Position numbers and translations under genes: made by a program. A stretch of 64,000 nucleotides of DNA from contig VZRG01001629.1 of the NCBI GenBank assembly GCA_013397435.1, positions 62,001 through 126,000 on the forward strand, given 5' to 3'. Of this stretch, positions 25,801-36,756 are shown one piece after another. The notes beneath the pieces are model-generated. The model made no database searches. It was not told the DNA's origin and worked only from the letters and a program-made list of their open reading frames with translations. Position 1 is the first letter of the stretch, and every line of letters starts with the position of its first letter. This stretch comes from Erythrocercus mccallii. Its lineage: Eukaryota; Chordata; Aves; Passeriformes; Dicruridae.

Positions 25801-28800
25801 CTTAGCTCATTGGCTTGGCTACAGAACTAAAACATAGGGAAATGAACACAAAACTAAGGTTCAAAGTCTGTCCATAATCAAACAAAAAATGGTAACAAAA
25901 AGTTTCCCCATTTGATTGTGTAAGAGACAAGCAGGACCAATGAGTCACATGCTGGCCAACAGGAGAATTAACACTGTGAGCTCCTGTGCTTTTGTGTATT
26001 TGTCCTGTGACTGGGAAAGAGAGACAGTATTTATCACACATACACTTGCTTGAAATGAACTGTCCAGCACTGGGTGTAGTGGCAGTAAGCTCTCTGGAAG
26101 GTCCCCTCTGGAGATAAGAAAAACTGGTTTAGAGTAGAACAAAAAAAGCACAAAGCCACAATAGGTCTCTCACCGGTGTTGTTAATTCAGGAGTAGTTAT
26201 TGGAGTACATGCACTGTTCAGCTTCACCCCACTGCCAAGATCAAAGTCACATATTTTTACTGGTGATATCTAAAAAAAAAATAAGAGGTCAGGAAGACTG
26301 GGATTAATTCAAAATATATGAGTATGTATATATGTGAAGGAGAAAACCCCAGGACACGAGTTCCTAGTGAGACCCAGTCTCTTACAGCCACATTCCACTC
26401 CTTGCATTTGCCTGCCCTGCCCCAGCTGCACCCACACCACCAGCACCTGATCCTGCTACATTATTTTTTTATTTGATTGGGAAAGTACTAGTACACATCA
26501 GGGCACTTTGAAAACTGGTCATACAATGTGGCCTCTAAATGTTGCTTGTCCATCTGGGTGCTGGCTCAGAACAGATGGGGCACTAGGGTGTCATTGCCAT
26601 CCCTCTATAAGGCAAATTGGCTTCTTTATCTCTTAGCCACATGTTCACATTTTCACAGCTCAGAAAAGAATTTAGTCTCTTTTAAGCTTCAGTTCTGTTA
26701 AATTTAGTTGAAGTTCACTAAAGGGTTCAAAAGTTTTCAAGAAGAGAAAAAACACAAGGACTGTTTTTGAGAACCAAGTTAAAAAATGTAGTTTGGAAAG
26801 TTAAGAGACCAGAGCAGCACCTTTTCTGGAGATTCACACAGGATGTTTTCAGGCTTCAGGTCCCTGTGAGCAATACCTAAACAGAGAGTACAAATGTTCA
26901 TTAAAAAGGATACTCCCCTGTTTTATTTCTCATAAATTCTCTTTATTAGAAGGTGGCCTGGGAAATATTCTGAGCCTGCTACACACACCTGCCCCTCTTA
27001 AATATACTAATTTAATTATAAAGTGCAACTGTTAAAAGTCACTGTTGCATCCTCATATACCTTTAGCCTCCTTAACTGTACAGCAGAGTCTGTCAAGCAA
27101 ATTAAGAACCTGCTAACACCAGAACTTTTTGTTAGCCAAAATTATGTTCCTTAAAACCAGCTTATTGAGATGACTGACCTGTAGGAAAGTTTAATTCTTT
27201 ACACAGTTTAATGAAATTATTTTTGTGCCTTTTAAAGTAAACTTCTTTCCAGATGGATCAACTGGCTTGCTGAATTCCTATCAGCACAGACAGTACTTGA
27301 GGCACTCTCCCCTACAAAAAAATCCTGAGTTCCCAGATGAAAATACCCCTTTGAGGTACATACTAGTGCTGAAGCAAATGAAAAATTAAAGGTTCAGTTA
27401 GATATGCAGAAGAGCTAAAGGAAAACAACCAAAGGGCTTCTTCATTTGACTCCTATCAGAATAGGCAAACCTAACAGGGAAGCAGAAAGTTTTCTGTGTA
27501 AGCACCACATGCAAGGTGGTTCTCTGTTGTCAAAGAAGTTCTTCAAATGCCTAAAAACACAGTTTCTGGAAGTTCTCTGTTTAATATGATCAAACTCAAT
27601 TGGATGTTAGAAAATGAGAGACAAAAAAAATCAAATCAAATGAGCAACTTGGCTGTAATTTAACTGCAGTCCAGCCTTGATTTAGAAACTTATACTCCAA
27701 AGACACTGGGTATTACTTCAGAGTATAGGAAGGAAAATTCCACCAAATTCTAGGCAAGGCAACTTTTAATGTAGTTTCTTCAGCACACTCCACAAGGTGT
27801 GGCTTAAAATACAACAGCAGAGCCCCAAATCTAAAGGAATCAGTGTTCATGCTGACACAGTACACACGGCTTTGGCACAAAAGATGGCACAAAGAACCCA
27901 CCGAGGTGGCCTGTGCTGACATTTACAACGAGGCTGATCAAACTCCCAACAGTTGGCTTGGATCACAGTGGGAAAGCCAACAGTGTCTTTTTGTATTATT
28001 GTGTGAATTCAAATGTCTGATTATGTAACATTTGATTTCACAGTTGCACAGAGTGCTGAGAAAACAACTGCCTTTAAACACCCCCCAGTAGATTATTAGC
28101 AATAAAGCACACACATCCCAAGTGGGTGTAAGGCAGGGTTATCATCCAGCTGAGTTTTAAACTACTCCTGGCAAAAGAATTAGTTGTCCTCATTCAAATT
28201 TTTTTTTAAAGCATTTAGCTATAGGACTTCACCATTAGGCTGTGCAATAAAACTGCTTTAATTTCCTGTTTACTTTAGTGTTCTGTATCCTACTTACTAA
28301 TTATTTTAATGTCACACGGAAGAGCCATAAAAAGAACAATAAAATAAAAAGGGGATGTAGCTGATTCTGCAAGCCACGTCCCCACTGTCCCAGTTCACAG
28401 CAAACAACAAGTAAGCAGATTGCTGCTCTACAGCTATTTTAATCAATCACCCTCCTCTTGTTTGGGAAAAGGGGAACTAAAACTAAAAGCTGAGAGAGAA
28501 CTACAGAAAGGTATTAGCTCAGTTGATGTTAAACCTCTTGAATGGGGTACCTGGACTTTCATCTGTTAAGAAACCCACTACAGCCCTGAACATCAAAAAA
28601 TATTTTTTCCACATATTCAGCCTGAGTTTCCTGTTTCTTATATGTCCCACATCTGAAAGTCAAAATCTTCTAAACACAGGTGTTCAAGAAGCACCTTCTC
28701 TGAAGGTTTAATGTTGAATTACCACATAGACTGGCTGTGAAGATTACAAAAACCCTTGATCCAAACAAGGTTTGGTTTCACATTCAAATTAACTTTTTGT

Positions 28801-31800
28801 AACAGCCACAACATGTGACAAGATCCACATTCCTCAGGTTTACCCCTTTTATCCCTATGCATTGCTACAATTTTCTTTTTAATGGGTTCAACTTGTTGAG
28901 GTACCAGTGCTGTGATTCCAACTCAGCATATAAACAGTCCCATGACTTAAAAGTATGGACCACAACAAAACATTTCCTGAGCTACGGCCAATACTGAGCA
29001 ATTTAGGCAGCAAATGCAAATCTGCTGAGATCTACCAGGCTAATCAGAATGGCAAAAAGGAAAATAAAAAAAGTATCAAAATAAATAACCCATTAACAGT
29101 GTCCAATTACATGCCATTCTATTCAGAGCTACTCACTGTAACAGTAACTGAAGCTGCAAGGCCAGGTAATCACAACACAGGAAAGACTTCCAAAGTATCC
29201 ATCACATTCAGCCCAAAAATATACTCTGTGGGGGCCAAAAGCAAACTGTCTACTGTCAAATTGTCTACTACAAACTGTCAGGTCTTGTGACCAGCAGAAA
29301 TTCTGAGTAATTATAAAAAAGTAACTCTCTTGACCTGAAAGACCAGGAAATTAAAATTTTATTCGATCCCTTTTGAGTAACCTTTATATAGTGGCTTGTG
29401 TAACAGGAACAGACTCAACCCTAATGTTAACTCTTTCTGGATGCTGATTCAAGTTTTCTTCTTGAAAAGCCTGTACTATCTGAACACTCCCAGTTACTTA
29501 AAATACTACAATATGAAAATAATATCATAGAGGAAAACAGCTTAAGTCATCTGGCATTGCTGTAAGTGGAAACACTAGCAAAAGTTGGCTACTTAGAGAT
29601 AAATGTGCTTTATAACTTGAGTGTACAGTATTAACTAGTAAAGATGGAGGCAGCCTTCTCTCACCTTTTGTATGAAGAAAGTCCAGGGCAGAGGCAATGT
29701 CTCTCACCACTTTGCTTGCTTCTCGTTCATTGAAGTGCTTCCTCTTTTGTATATGGGCCAGAATTGAACCTGTCAGGGTAACAGGTGAAAGGGAAATCTC
29801 AGTATGAATGCTGAACTAGCTCCAAGTATCATGAATCCGTAACCTCATTTTCACAGTTTATAGCAGCCTTTAACACCAGGCAACTTCTGTGGAGCAAAGA
29901 GGGAATGACTAAGAAGAAAAGGCACAACTGAGCAGTTTCACCACTTAAGTGTGCTAGAACATAATTTTCAAACAGTTCAGCTGTCTAGTTTAAGCACAGC
30001 ATGAGAGGCAATCATTGCCCCAGGACATGAATGGTCTGTTTTCCACACACTGGGACAGCAGAGACTTGCCAATAGTACCAGTAAAACTCAAACATCAGCT
30101 AAGGAGATACATAAACACTTCAGCAAAATCCAACCTACCTCAGGTCATGGGTGGTCATACTCAAACTCTCCTCATTTTCTATAATGTCACCATTGAAACC
30201 CTGCACTGAAAGTCAAGGATACGTGTTTTGTACCTCAACAACATCAAAGTAAAAAGAGATTTGACCTTTAAATACACATCAAATTTCCCACAGACATCAA
30301 GGCAAGGCTTCTGGATTGACTTAAGGCAAAATTTGCCCAGGGATATAGAATCTGACAAAAGACCTCTAAATTAAAACATACTGAAGGGCTGGTAGCTTGC
30401 AGGCAGAGTCTCATTGGTATCCCTTTAGAAAGAATAAAGGGAGGTTTGAGTCCTCATTTTCTTAAAGTGAATTCAATGAAACCTCTCTAAAGATTAAACA
30501 TGTCTTTAAAAAAACCCCATGTAGTCCACAGAGATCCCAGCTCCCTAAGTAGCCTTACTATTGCCTTCTATTTTCTTATTCAGAGAGATGTATTTGTAAA
30601 AGCAATCAGGCAAAGACATTCAAGATGTAATGGGCATTTGTTATTAGCCCCAGTACACTCAACATTTTCAATCTCAGGTGATTTCACTTTTATTCTTCAG
30701 TTCTAAATGTGGAAGGAAACCTCCTACTGGGTAATTCCTATTCTAATACCACCAATGCTACTGCCACTCCTCCACAGTGAGCATTCAGAGAGGGAAGAGA
30801 AAGGACATTCAAAAAGAAGAAAGATGGACAAAAGACTGCTCAGATATGCACAGCTATGCTGTGTCAGATGGGTGGAGGAAGGCCACTTTGGACCAGGTTA
30901 TTAGATTTTAGACTCAGACATTTTCCCTTGCCAAAACCAAAACCTTCTAGTTTGCTAAAGATTTCTTGAGTGCACAAAGTTCAAAGGGGTTTCCCTGTGT
31001 AGCTGTTCTTTGACACTTTGCACAATGTTGTTCTTTGTTTCTTCTTTAGAAAGCAGTAACAGTTCTTCAATGTTTCCAGCCCTGTGGAAAAGACACCACA
31101 CTTTGCAGGAAACAATACAGAGCCATCTGAAGTGCTCATTTCACTCAGCAGGTTTATCTGAAATTACCTTTCTGAATAGAGCTGATGTTCAAACTCTCTC
31201 AGATAAGAATTATAGCAATAAAAACACACTTTACTGACTTCATATTCAGCCCACGTAGAGAATTCTCATGAAAAAGAATAGCAGGGCACTCCTGCCACAG
31301 TTGTTCCTACCCCTCCAGTACTCATCAGAGAGAAAGCATCATATAGTACCTCTCAAAATGCATTTCAGAGGTTAAAAAAAAAAAGAAAAAACTCTTAAAT
31401 CATGTAAGTTCAATCTAATCAACTTGATTTTAACTCATTCAATTATAAAATGCTGTCAGACATGGATACTAAAGAGACTCTGGACATCACAGTGAACTGA
31501 TAACAGATAAAACAGGAGAAGAGCTCCTTCAGTTACCACAGCTACTGGAAGGCAAAATTGAAAATGGAAAGCCCAAATGATGCTCCAACACTGTAAGTAG
31601 CAGCAGCCTCTGAGACTGGAGTGACTGAAGGCTTGCATTGAAGATTAATGTTCTCATTCTTGCCAGCCTTGCCACTCACACCAGAATCTGCAGTGCATCA
31701 TTTCTGACCCTAATTCCCATTCTTTGTCTTCAAACCACATACCTAACACTTCAAATACTGGGATTTTTTAAGAGAAAACTAGCCTCAGCCCTAGCAGAGC

Positions 31801-34800
31801 CTGCAAAAAACAGTAGCTAAGAGGAAAGGAGTAGCACTATTATCCTCTCAGCAGCCATGCAGGTACACAGACAACCACAGACTCACAAAGAAGAGGGTTA
31901 ATTAATAGAAGAATGTGGACATGAAAAAAAGACATGCAAATTCATCTCAGTCAAGCCCTATTACAGCTAATTTGTCAGAGACGTCTGTGCATTAAAACAA
32001 AGTGTTATGGGAAAACAATAAAAAGATGCAGCGATTTTGAAAAAAGTTAAAAGCTTTTACTCAAGCAATATACACATCCATCTCTTTCAAAAATAGTTCT
32101 GCATCTATGCAGAAAGAATTTTTATTTCTTGCACATACAGTTTGCTCCTGGAAACCTTCTTGACCAGAGACAATAGATGATGTTCTCTGGGCAGCAGGAT
32201 ACTCCAGAAGCTCAGTTTTAGTTATACTCCATGCAGACAAACATGAGAAAGTCCATGAAGTGCTTGCTGCAGCTTTCTCTTTCCCCAGGTGAGTGGGAAG
32301 TGCTGGAGCCCAGTGACCCAGTGACCACCGAGGCTCACTTGATGGGCTCTCAAAAACCCACAAGCACAAGTGGTTCTCAGGAACAGCAACCCCAGGCACA
32401 GGCAAGATGATTTTCATAGCAGAGTTCCATGGGTTCCAAGAAACGAAGTCAATCCTACATCAAGGGAAAACTCTGCCAGAGTATACAGCTGCACTAGGGT
32501 CATGCATAACACCTGACATCCTGTGTGTCTCCCCTGGCCTGATGGTACTGTGTCCCCCTGAGTGTATTTCAAACCTGCCACTTTAATAGAGCTGACATTT
32601 CCATCACGCAGCCACAGAAGGGGATTGCAAGTGCATGACCTATCAATACTCAAAGCTATCTAATACTACAAACCTATCAATACTCAAGAATAACCATACT
32701 TCAAGTGGTGTATAATACTTCCTCTACTTCTTGTCTTGAAATTCTCAAGCATTTAAAGTAAGTTCTTCAATTACTACTTTAAAACAGAGGCAATAGGAGA
32801 AAAAATGATTGAATAAGCAAAGGCTGAGTTTCTGCACAGTACCTCCCCGAAGCTTCTCAAAGACCAGGTAGTATCTTGTGTCATCTTCAAAAAATTCTAT
32901 TAGTTCCAAAATGTTCCTTTAAAAAAAAGAAACAAAAAAGAAAGGAATAAAAGAAACAAGCACGGAGCATACACACAATAATTAAGAATTTCAGCATGGA
33001 TAACTAGGAAGTGCCAGAAGTAATCAAAAATACAAATTCTAGTTAAACAAGTTGCTTTGGTTGCCTGTGACATTAAAACCACATTTCCAAGTCACACTGA
33101 AATTTCAGCACTGGAAACAGGCCAAACACCACATTCAGACTGGATTGTGAGAGCTCTGCTACTGCTCAATTGACAGGAAGATAACTGGTAGTAGGTTGTA
33201 TTTAATAATTTAAAACACTGCAATTGTGCTGAAGGCAAATAAAGAAAAAATTATTAAATTTGCATTCTTTCTCTCTGGAAATCACAAAGCAAAACACGCA
33301 GGGCTCAAAGGAGACAAGCATCTGCCAACAAGATATTAAATACAGCTCCTTAGTTGCCATTTTTAGACTAACTCCTGTTTAGCTCATGTAAATTCTCTGC
33401 AGCAGAAATACCCCAGGTTGCTTTGAGAATGTCAAACATGTAAGTCAGAATTTTTTACATTTAATGGTACACCCAACCCCTGAAATCTTGCATGTGGTCG
33501 TGTGAGCTTGAGTTTTTCCATCAGTTGTATATTGGATGACCATTTACTCTTAATCTCACAAAAGAAGAAAGACATGATCTGCTCCTCTACAGCACAACAT
33601 AAGCCCATGAATTTGGTAAACAAGTTGCTTTTAAAATTATTTCTGTATGTTATAATAAGTATTTGATTGAAAAATTCAATATATGCTGCACAATTATGAT
33701 ATATATACTATCTGTTGTATATACACTCTAGACTAGCAGAGACATCTAAAAGTAGCTTCACAACTAGCTCAAACCCATCACAGAGCTGCCAGAGCATGCT
33801 GCCAGTGCCTGCACAGCTTTTCCTCCTTTCCAGACATGAGTAGCAGCCTTATAGTTGCTTCATCCTGTGGCTACATGAAGTCAGCACACATCCAAATGAG
33901 AACTACGTCAGCTTTCTGCTGATCTAGGAGTTCCAGTGCAAAAGCAGGAAGGCTGACATGAGGAGGACAAACCACACATCAGGGAAAGGAATAGTAAGAT
34001 TTCCTTTCCACAGCAGCTGGTATCATGTCCGCTTTTGCTGATGGTGAAATCACAAGGGAGAGTGTCAAAATGTTAATTTCTCATCTGGACAAAAGGCATG
34101 CATCACTGAAGCACGATCAAGCTACACTGACCTGGCTGCTAATTGAGTTATGTAACTATTTAATCTTTACTGTAAAGAGTTCCCTTAAATTTCACAGGTA
34201 AAGAAGGGGAAATTCTTACTCTGAATAAGTCAGGTCTAAATTTCAAGTGGTTTTAAGGAGACTACTGCAAAGCTTCTAAACTTGTCACACATAAAAATTT
34301 GGAAACAAATAATCAAAACACTTTAAATAAAGACAAGACTATACTTACTTGTTACCCTGACACTGGTACAGAGTTTCTATTTCACGAAAAACCCGACTCC
34401 GACTATGCCCAGCCTTTTTTTCAATGATCTGTGAAAAAGAGTTTTAAGAACTCATATTTGAAAATTACTGCAGGAACTATGCATGTAGGTCTGGAATTAG
34501 GTAACTGTTCCAAGGTTTGAATCTAGGGCATACCCACTGGAGAAAAATACTCCACCTTTGTTTGTTTGTTCAATTTCTCATCTGGCATTTGCTTACAGAG
34601 CAGAGCATTGTCAGCAGAGCTCTGGAAGGCATTCAGAGGACAAGAGAAATTAGGGCAGGAAGAGAAGAAAGGAACTAAATCCACACATTACACAGCCAGT
34701 GACCAGTTACCACAAGCTTTTCTTGCATCATTTTAACTTCGCAATGTGCAGAACAGGATATCCTCTTGGGTTCTACCAAAAATAGATTTGAGTCACATCA

Positions 34801-36754
34801 GACACTGAACAGTCAAAAAGAAGAGATTGGTCTTTAGAGGCATTTAAGCAACAAGTACCAAATTCCTCACAAAACGAGAGTTAAGTTCGTAACATAAACT
34901 TTATGGAGACCCAATAATAGAACCTAAAGAAAACATACATTCAATCTCAGAGCCATCAGAAGTCACCCTCCTTCACACCATCCTCAGGCTGAAAGAGGAC
35001 AAGAACAAGGGCTTTCCACAGAGGCTGAGCCTGAATGATTGCTGCATAAACTGAAAGCTCATGACATTACCAAAACATCACCACCATCTGTATCTGTATC
35101 CAGGACTGGTTTCTTATTTCTGCAGCCTGAGCTCTCTGGTGCAGAACAGGCAACCATTTACGAGTACTACACAGCTCTCTGTATCTGATCACATCCAATT
35201 TCTAATGCAAAGCTTTGTTTATTTCAACCTTTCAACTTCAGCAATTTTACAAACTACAGACAAAATTCCAGCATCTATAGAACTACATTTTAAAAGGGCT
35301 TAAAATTTTGTGCCTATTTTTGAATAGAATCAAACATAAAGCTTCCCTATTGCTATTATTTGTGTTTGTAATTAAATGGGGGACTCAGGATAAGAACAAA
35401 TTAGTAAATGAGCCCTAATGCTTTTCAGTGATGTTACAGAAAGAAGATTGGCCTCTATCAAAATATAAAGACAGCTTTACATGAACACTGGCAGCACCTG
35501 ATGCTGTCTGAACTTGGAGCAGCACCCAAAAGCTTTCACTATTTGGGAAGCCATGCTGTACAATGACTCAGCCTCTTCTTCCATAAGAAGAGACAAAGGT
35601 AGACTACAACCAAAGCAGGACATGTGAGGAAAGCTTGCCCTGAGATACAGCCATCACAGTGATTTCTACCTGCAGCTGATACACCAGTTCGCTCTGGCAC
35701 AACACTTAAGGTTTTCTCAACTGTTATAAAACAAAAATCAAAAATTTCCTAGAAGGATTTGCTATTACCCACTCTGTTGCAGGTTTTTCCTGAGATACTC
35801 AGAGGAAGAAGACATATCACAGACAAAAGTGATGCTGCTTTTACTCTCTACTTACTTTCACTGCATATTCTTTCCCAGTTTGGAGACTGACAGCACCCTG
35901 AACTTTAGCATATGCTCCCTCACCAAGCAGCTCAGCAGTCAGCTTGTACAAGTCTGCCAAAGAAATCCAGAAGAAAGAACACATCCATCAAAGTGAATTT
36001 TAAAAAAGTGAAAGTTTTTAATGAGTATTTTAATGAGTAACATCAAGACAAGGATTTTATCTGATAAAGTTTTTTGATATCCATCAAATTTATGTGGTAT
36101 TAAAGCAGACATGCCAGTTTTAACTATGCTTCCTTTTCCACCGCCCTATTTCAAGTTCCAGAAAAATTAGAAGTAAGCTTTATTACAGCATCAAAATTAC
36201 ACATTTGTTCACACTAGAAATGTTTTATATCTCAGCAATCTCTAAGATCTCAGCCACCTTCCCTGTCTTCATGTAAAACTCAGAAACATTTTTTTCACGT
36301 GGAGAACAATTAACTCTTTGCTCAGAAAATGTCCACCATACATAACCTGCTTACAGAGATGGTGTTTTAAGTATAAAAAACTTGAACATTTAAACCTAGA
36401 ATGCTACCACCATCTTTATTTGAAATGTCCCTTCCATTGCTACTTGTCCATTAAGAAGTTTAACACTGCTCAGTTTTCTCACTGAATTATATTCTACTTA
36501 CAAAACTTCACAGTATTTGTGCACACATCTATTCAATCAAAACATTTTGACATCAGCACTGTGCCTACCAAAAAATGCAATGTTTAGCTAAGAAAACAGA
36601 AAAACAGCAGAAGCAAAGCAGACTGTAACAGTTAAAAGCTTTTAAATTGTCACCAACCTTCAAACTTCCCAGGGACCTGATCTGTGGCTCTGGTTCTTTT
36701 TTTCTTTTTCCTTTTCCCACTGTCTGCTATGGGGACAGGCTGACTGCTGACCAT
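22630..36754 (-). CDS. MKNK1: MKNK1 (MNK1) MAP kinase-interacting Ser/Thr kinase 1, eleven coding exons
   Basis: Joining 36754-36658, 35953-35856, 34428-34349, 32916-32843, 29769-29665, 26876-26821, 26269-26174, 25401-25207, 24599-24435, 23820-23777 and 22858-22630 gives 1239 nt, or 412 residues plus TGA; every junction is AG/GT and keeps frame. The family (CAMK group) is activated by ERK and p38 and phosphorylates eIF4E while docked on eIF4G. Seen here: a basic N-terminus (KRKKKKRTR, 14-22, nuclear import and eIF4G binding in the family), glycine loop GEGAYAKV (43-50), ATP-site Lys65, HRDLKPEN (155-162), the MNK-diagnostic DFD in place of DFG (178-180), activation-loop Thr196 and Thr201 (equivalent to human Thr209 and Thr214), APE (210-212), a four-cysteine insert (C251, C255, C263, C266), and the MAPK-docking LARRR (389-393). 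Human MNK1 is 424 residues in its common isoform; the bird protein lacks about 13 near the N-terminus. MKNK2 is excluded by EVFMEEATFYDK and the C-terminal SMKLSPPSKSRLARRRA. Confidence 0.97.
23777..23820 (-). CDS. MKNK1: MKNK1 coding exon 10 (residues 323-337)
   Basis: This 44-bp exon has acceptor CTTCTTTTAG and donor CAGAG|GTAGGG. It encodes QAPERGLPTPQVLQR, the linker after the kinase domain. It is too short to appear as an ORF and was found by matching the human protein and checking both splice sites and phase. Confidence 0.94.
24435..24599 (-). CDS. MKNK1: MKNK1 coding exon 9 (end of kinase domain)
   Basis: This 165-bp exon has acceptor TTTACTAG and donor GGA|GTATGTATC. It encodes residues 268-322, NKLFESIQEGKYEFPDKDW through AAQVLQHSWVQG. 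Compared with human MNK1, Cys replaces Arg in LLVCDAKERL and Ser replaces Pro in the HxW motif (HSW); both are outside the catalytic centre. Confidence 0.96.
25207..25401 (-). CDS. MKNK1: MKNK1 coding exon 8 (APE motif, zinc-binding insert)
   Basis: This 195-bp exon has acceptor TTTCTTAG and donor CCAG|GTGAGTG. It encodes residues 203-267: CGSAEYMAPEVVEVF, FYDKRCDLWSLGVILY and the cysteine-rich CGTDCGWDRGEVCRVCQ insert typical of MNKs, which binds zinc in this family. Confidence 0.98.
26174..26269 (-). CDS. MKNK1: MKNK1 coding exon 7 (DFD motif and activation loop)
   Basis: This 96-bp exon has a T-rich acceptor ending TTTAG and donor CCG|GTGAGAG. It encodes ISPVKICDFDLGSG and then the threonine-rich loop TPITTPELTTP (residues 171-202). 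DFD in place of DFG is the MNK signature. Thr196 and Thr201 align with the ERK/p38 target threonines. Confidence 0.97.
26821..26876 (-). CDS. MKNK1: MKNK1 coding exon 6 (catalytic loop)
   Basis: This 56-bp exon has acceptor CTGTTTAG and donor AAAAG|GTGCTG. It encodes IAHRDLKPENILCESPEK, residues 153-170, containing the catalytic Asp157, Lys159 and Asn162. Confidence 0.96.
29665..29769 (-). CDS. MKNK1: MKNK1 coding exon 5 (residues 117-152)
   Basis: This 105-bp exon has acceptor ACCCTGACAG and donor AAAAG|GTGAGAG. It encodes SILAHIQKRKHFNEREAS and VRDIASALDFLHTKG, the alpha-D to alpha-E part of the C-lobe. Confidence 0.96.
32843..32916 (-). CDS. MKNK1: MKNK1 coding exon 4 (N-lobe strands, hinge)
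   Basis: This 74-bp exon has acceptor TTTTTTTTAAAG and donor GGGGAG|GTACTG. It encodes residues 92-117, NILELIEFF, DDTRYYLVFEKL and RGG, ending at the hinge; the sequence is almost identical to human MNK1, with Tyr for Phe in TRYY and Arg for Gln in LRGG. Confidence 0.95.
34349..34428 (-). CDS. MKNK1: MKNK1 coding exon 3 (alpha-C helix)
   Basis: This 80-bp exon has acceptor TTTTTCACAG and donor AA|GTAAGTAT. It encodes IIEKKAGHSRSRVFREIET through QCQGN, residues 66-92. Glu81 in FREIE is the likely alpha-C glutamate that pairs with Lys65. Confidence 0.95.
35856..35953 (-). CDS. MKNK1: MKNK1 coding exon 2 (glycine-rich loop, ATP-site Lys)
   Basis: This 98-bp exon has acceptor TTTGGCAG and donor AAA|GTAAGTAG. 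It encodes DLYKLTAELLGEGAYAKV through EYAVK, residues 33-65, that is the nucleotide-binding loop and the invariant lysine as its last codon. Confidence 0.96.
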
Positions 36755-36756
36755 CT
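36658..36756 (-). CDS. MKNK1: MKNK1 coding exon 1 (start codon, residues 1-33)
   Basis: Acceptor CCACACAG is followed by AG and then ATG at 36754; the exon ends GAAG before donor GTTGGTGAC. It encodes the MVSSQ start, a short PVPIAD segment, the polybasic tract and PGKFE. The ATG was chosen because MVSSQ matches the known MNK1 start and no upstream coding exon is recognised. Two bases of 5' UTR precede it in this exon. The human KLEKPIEMGSSE segment between MVSSQ and PLPIAD has no counterpart. Confidence 0.93.
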
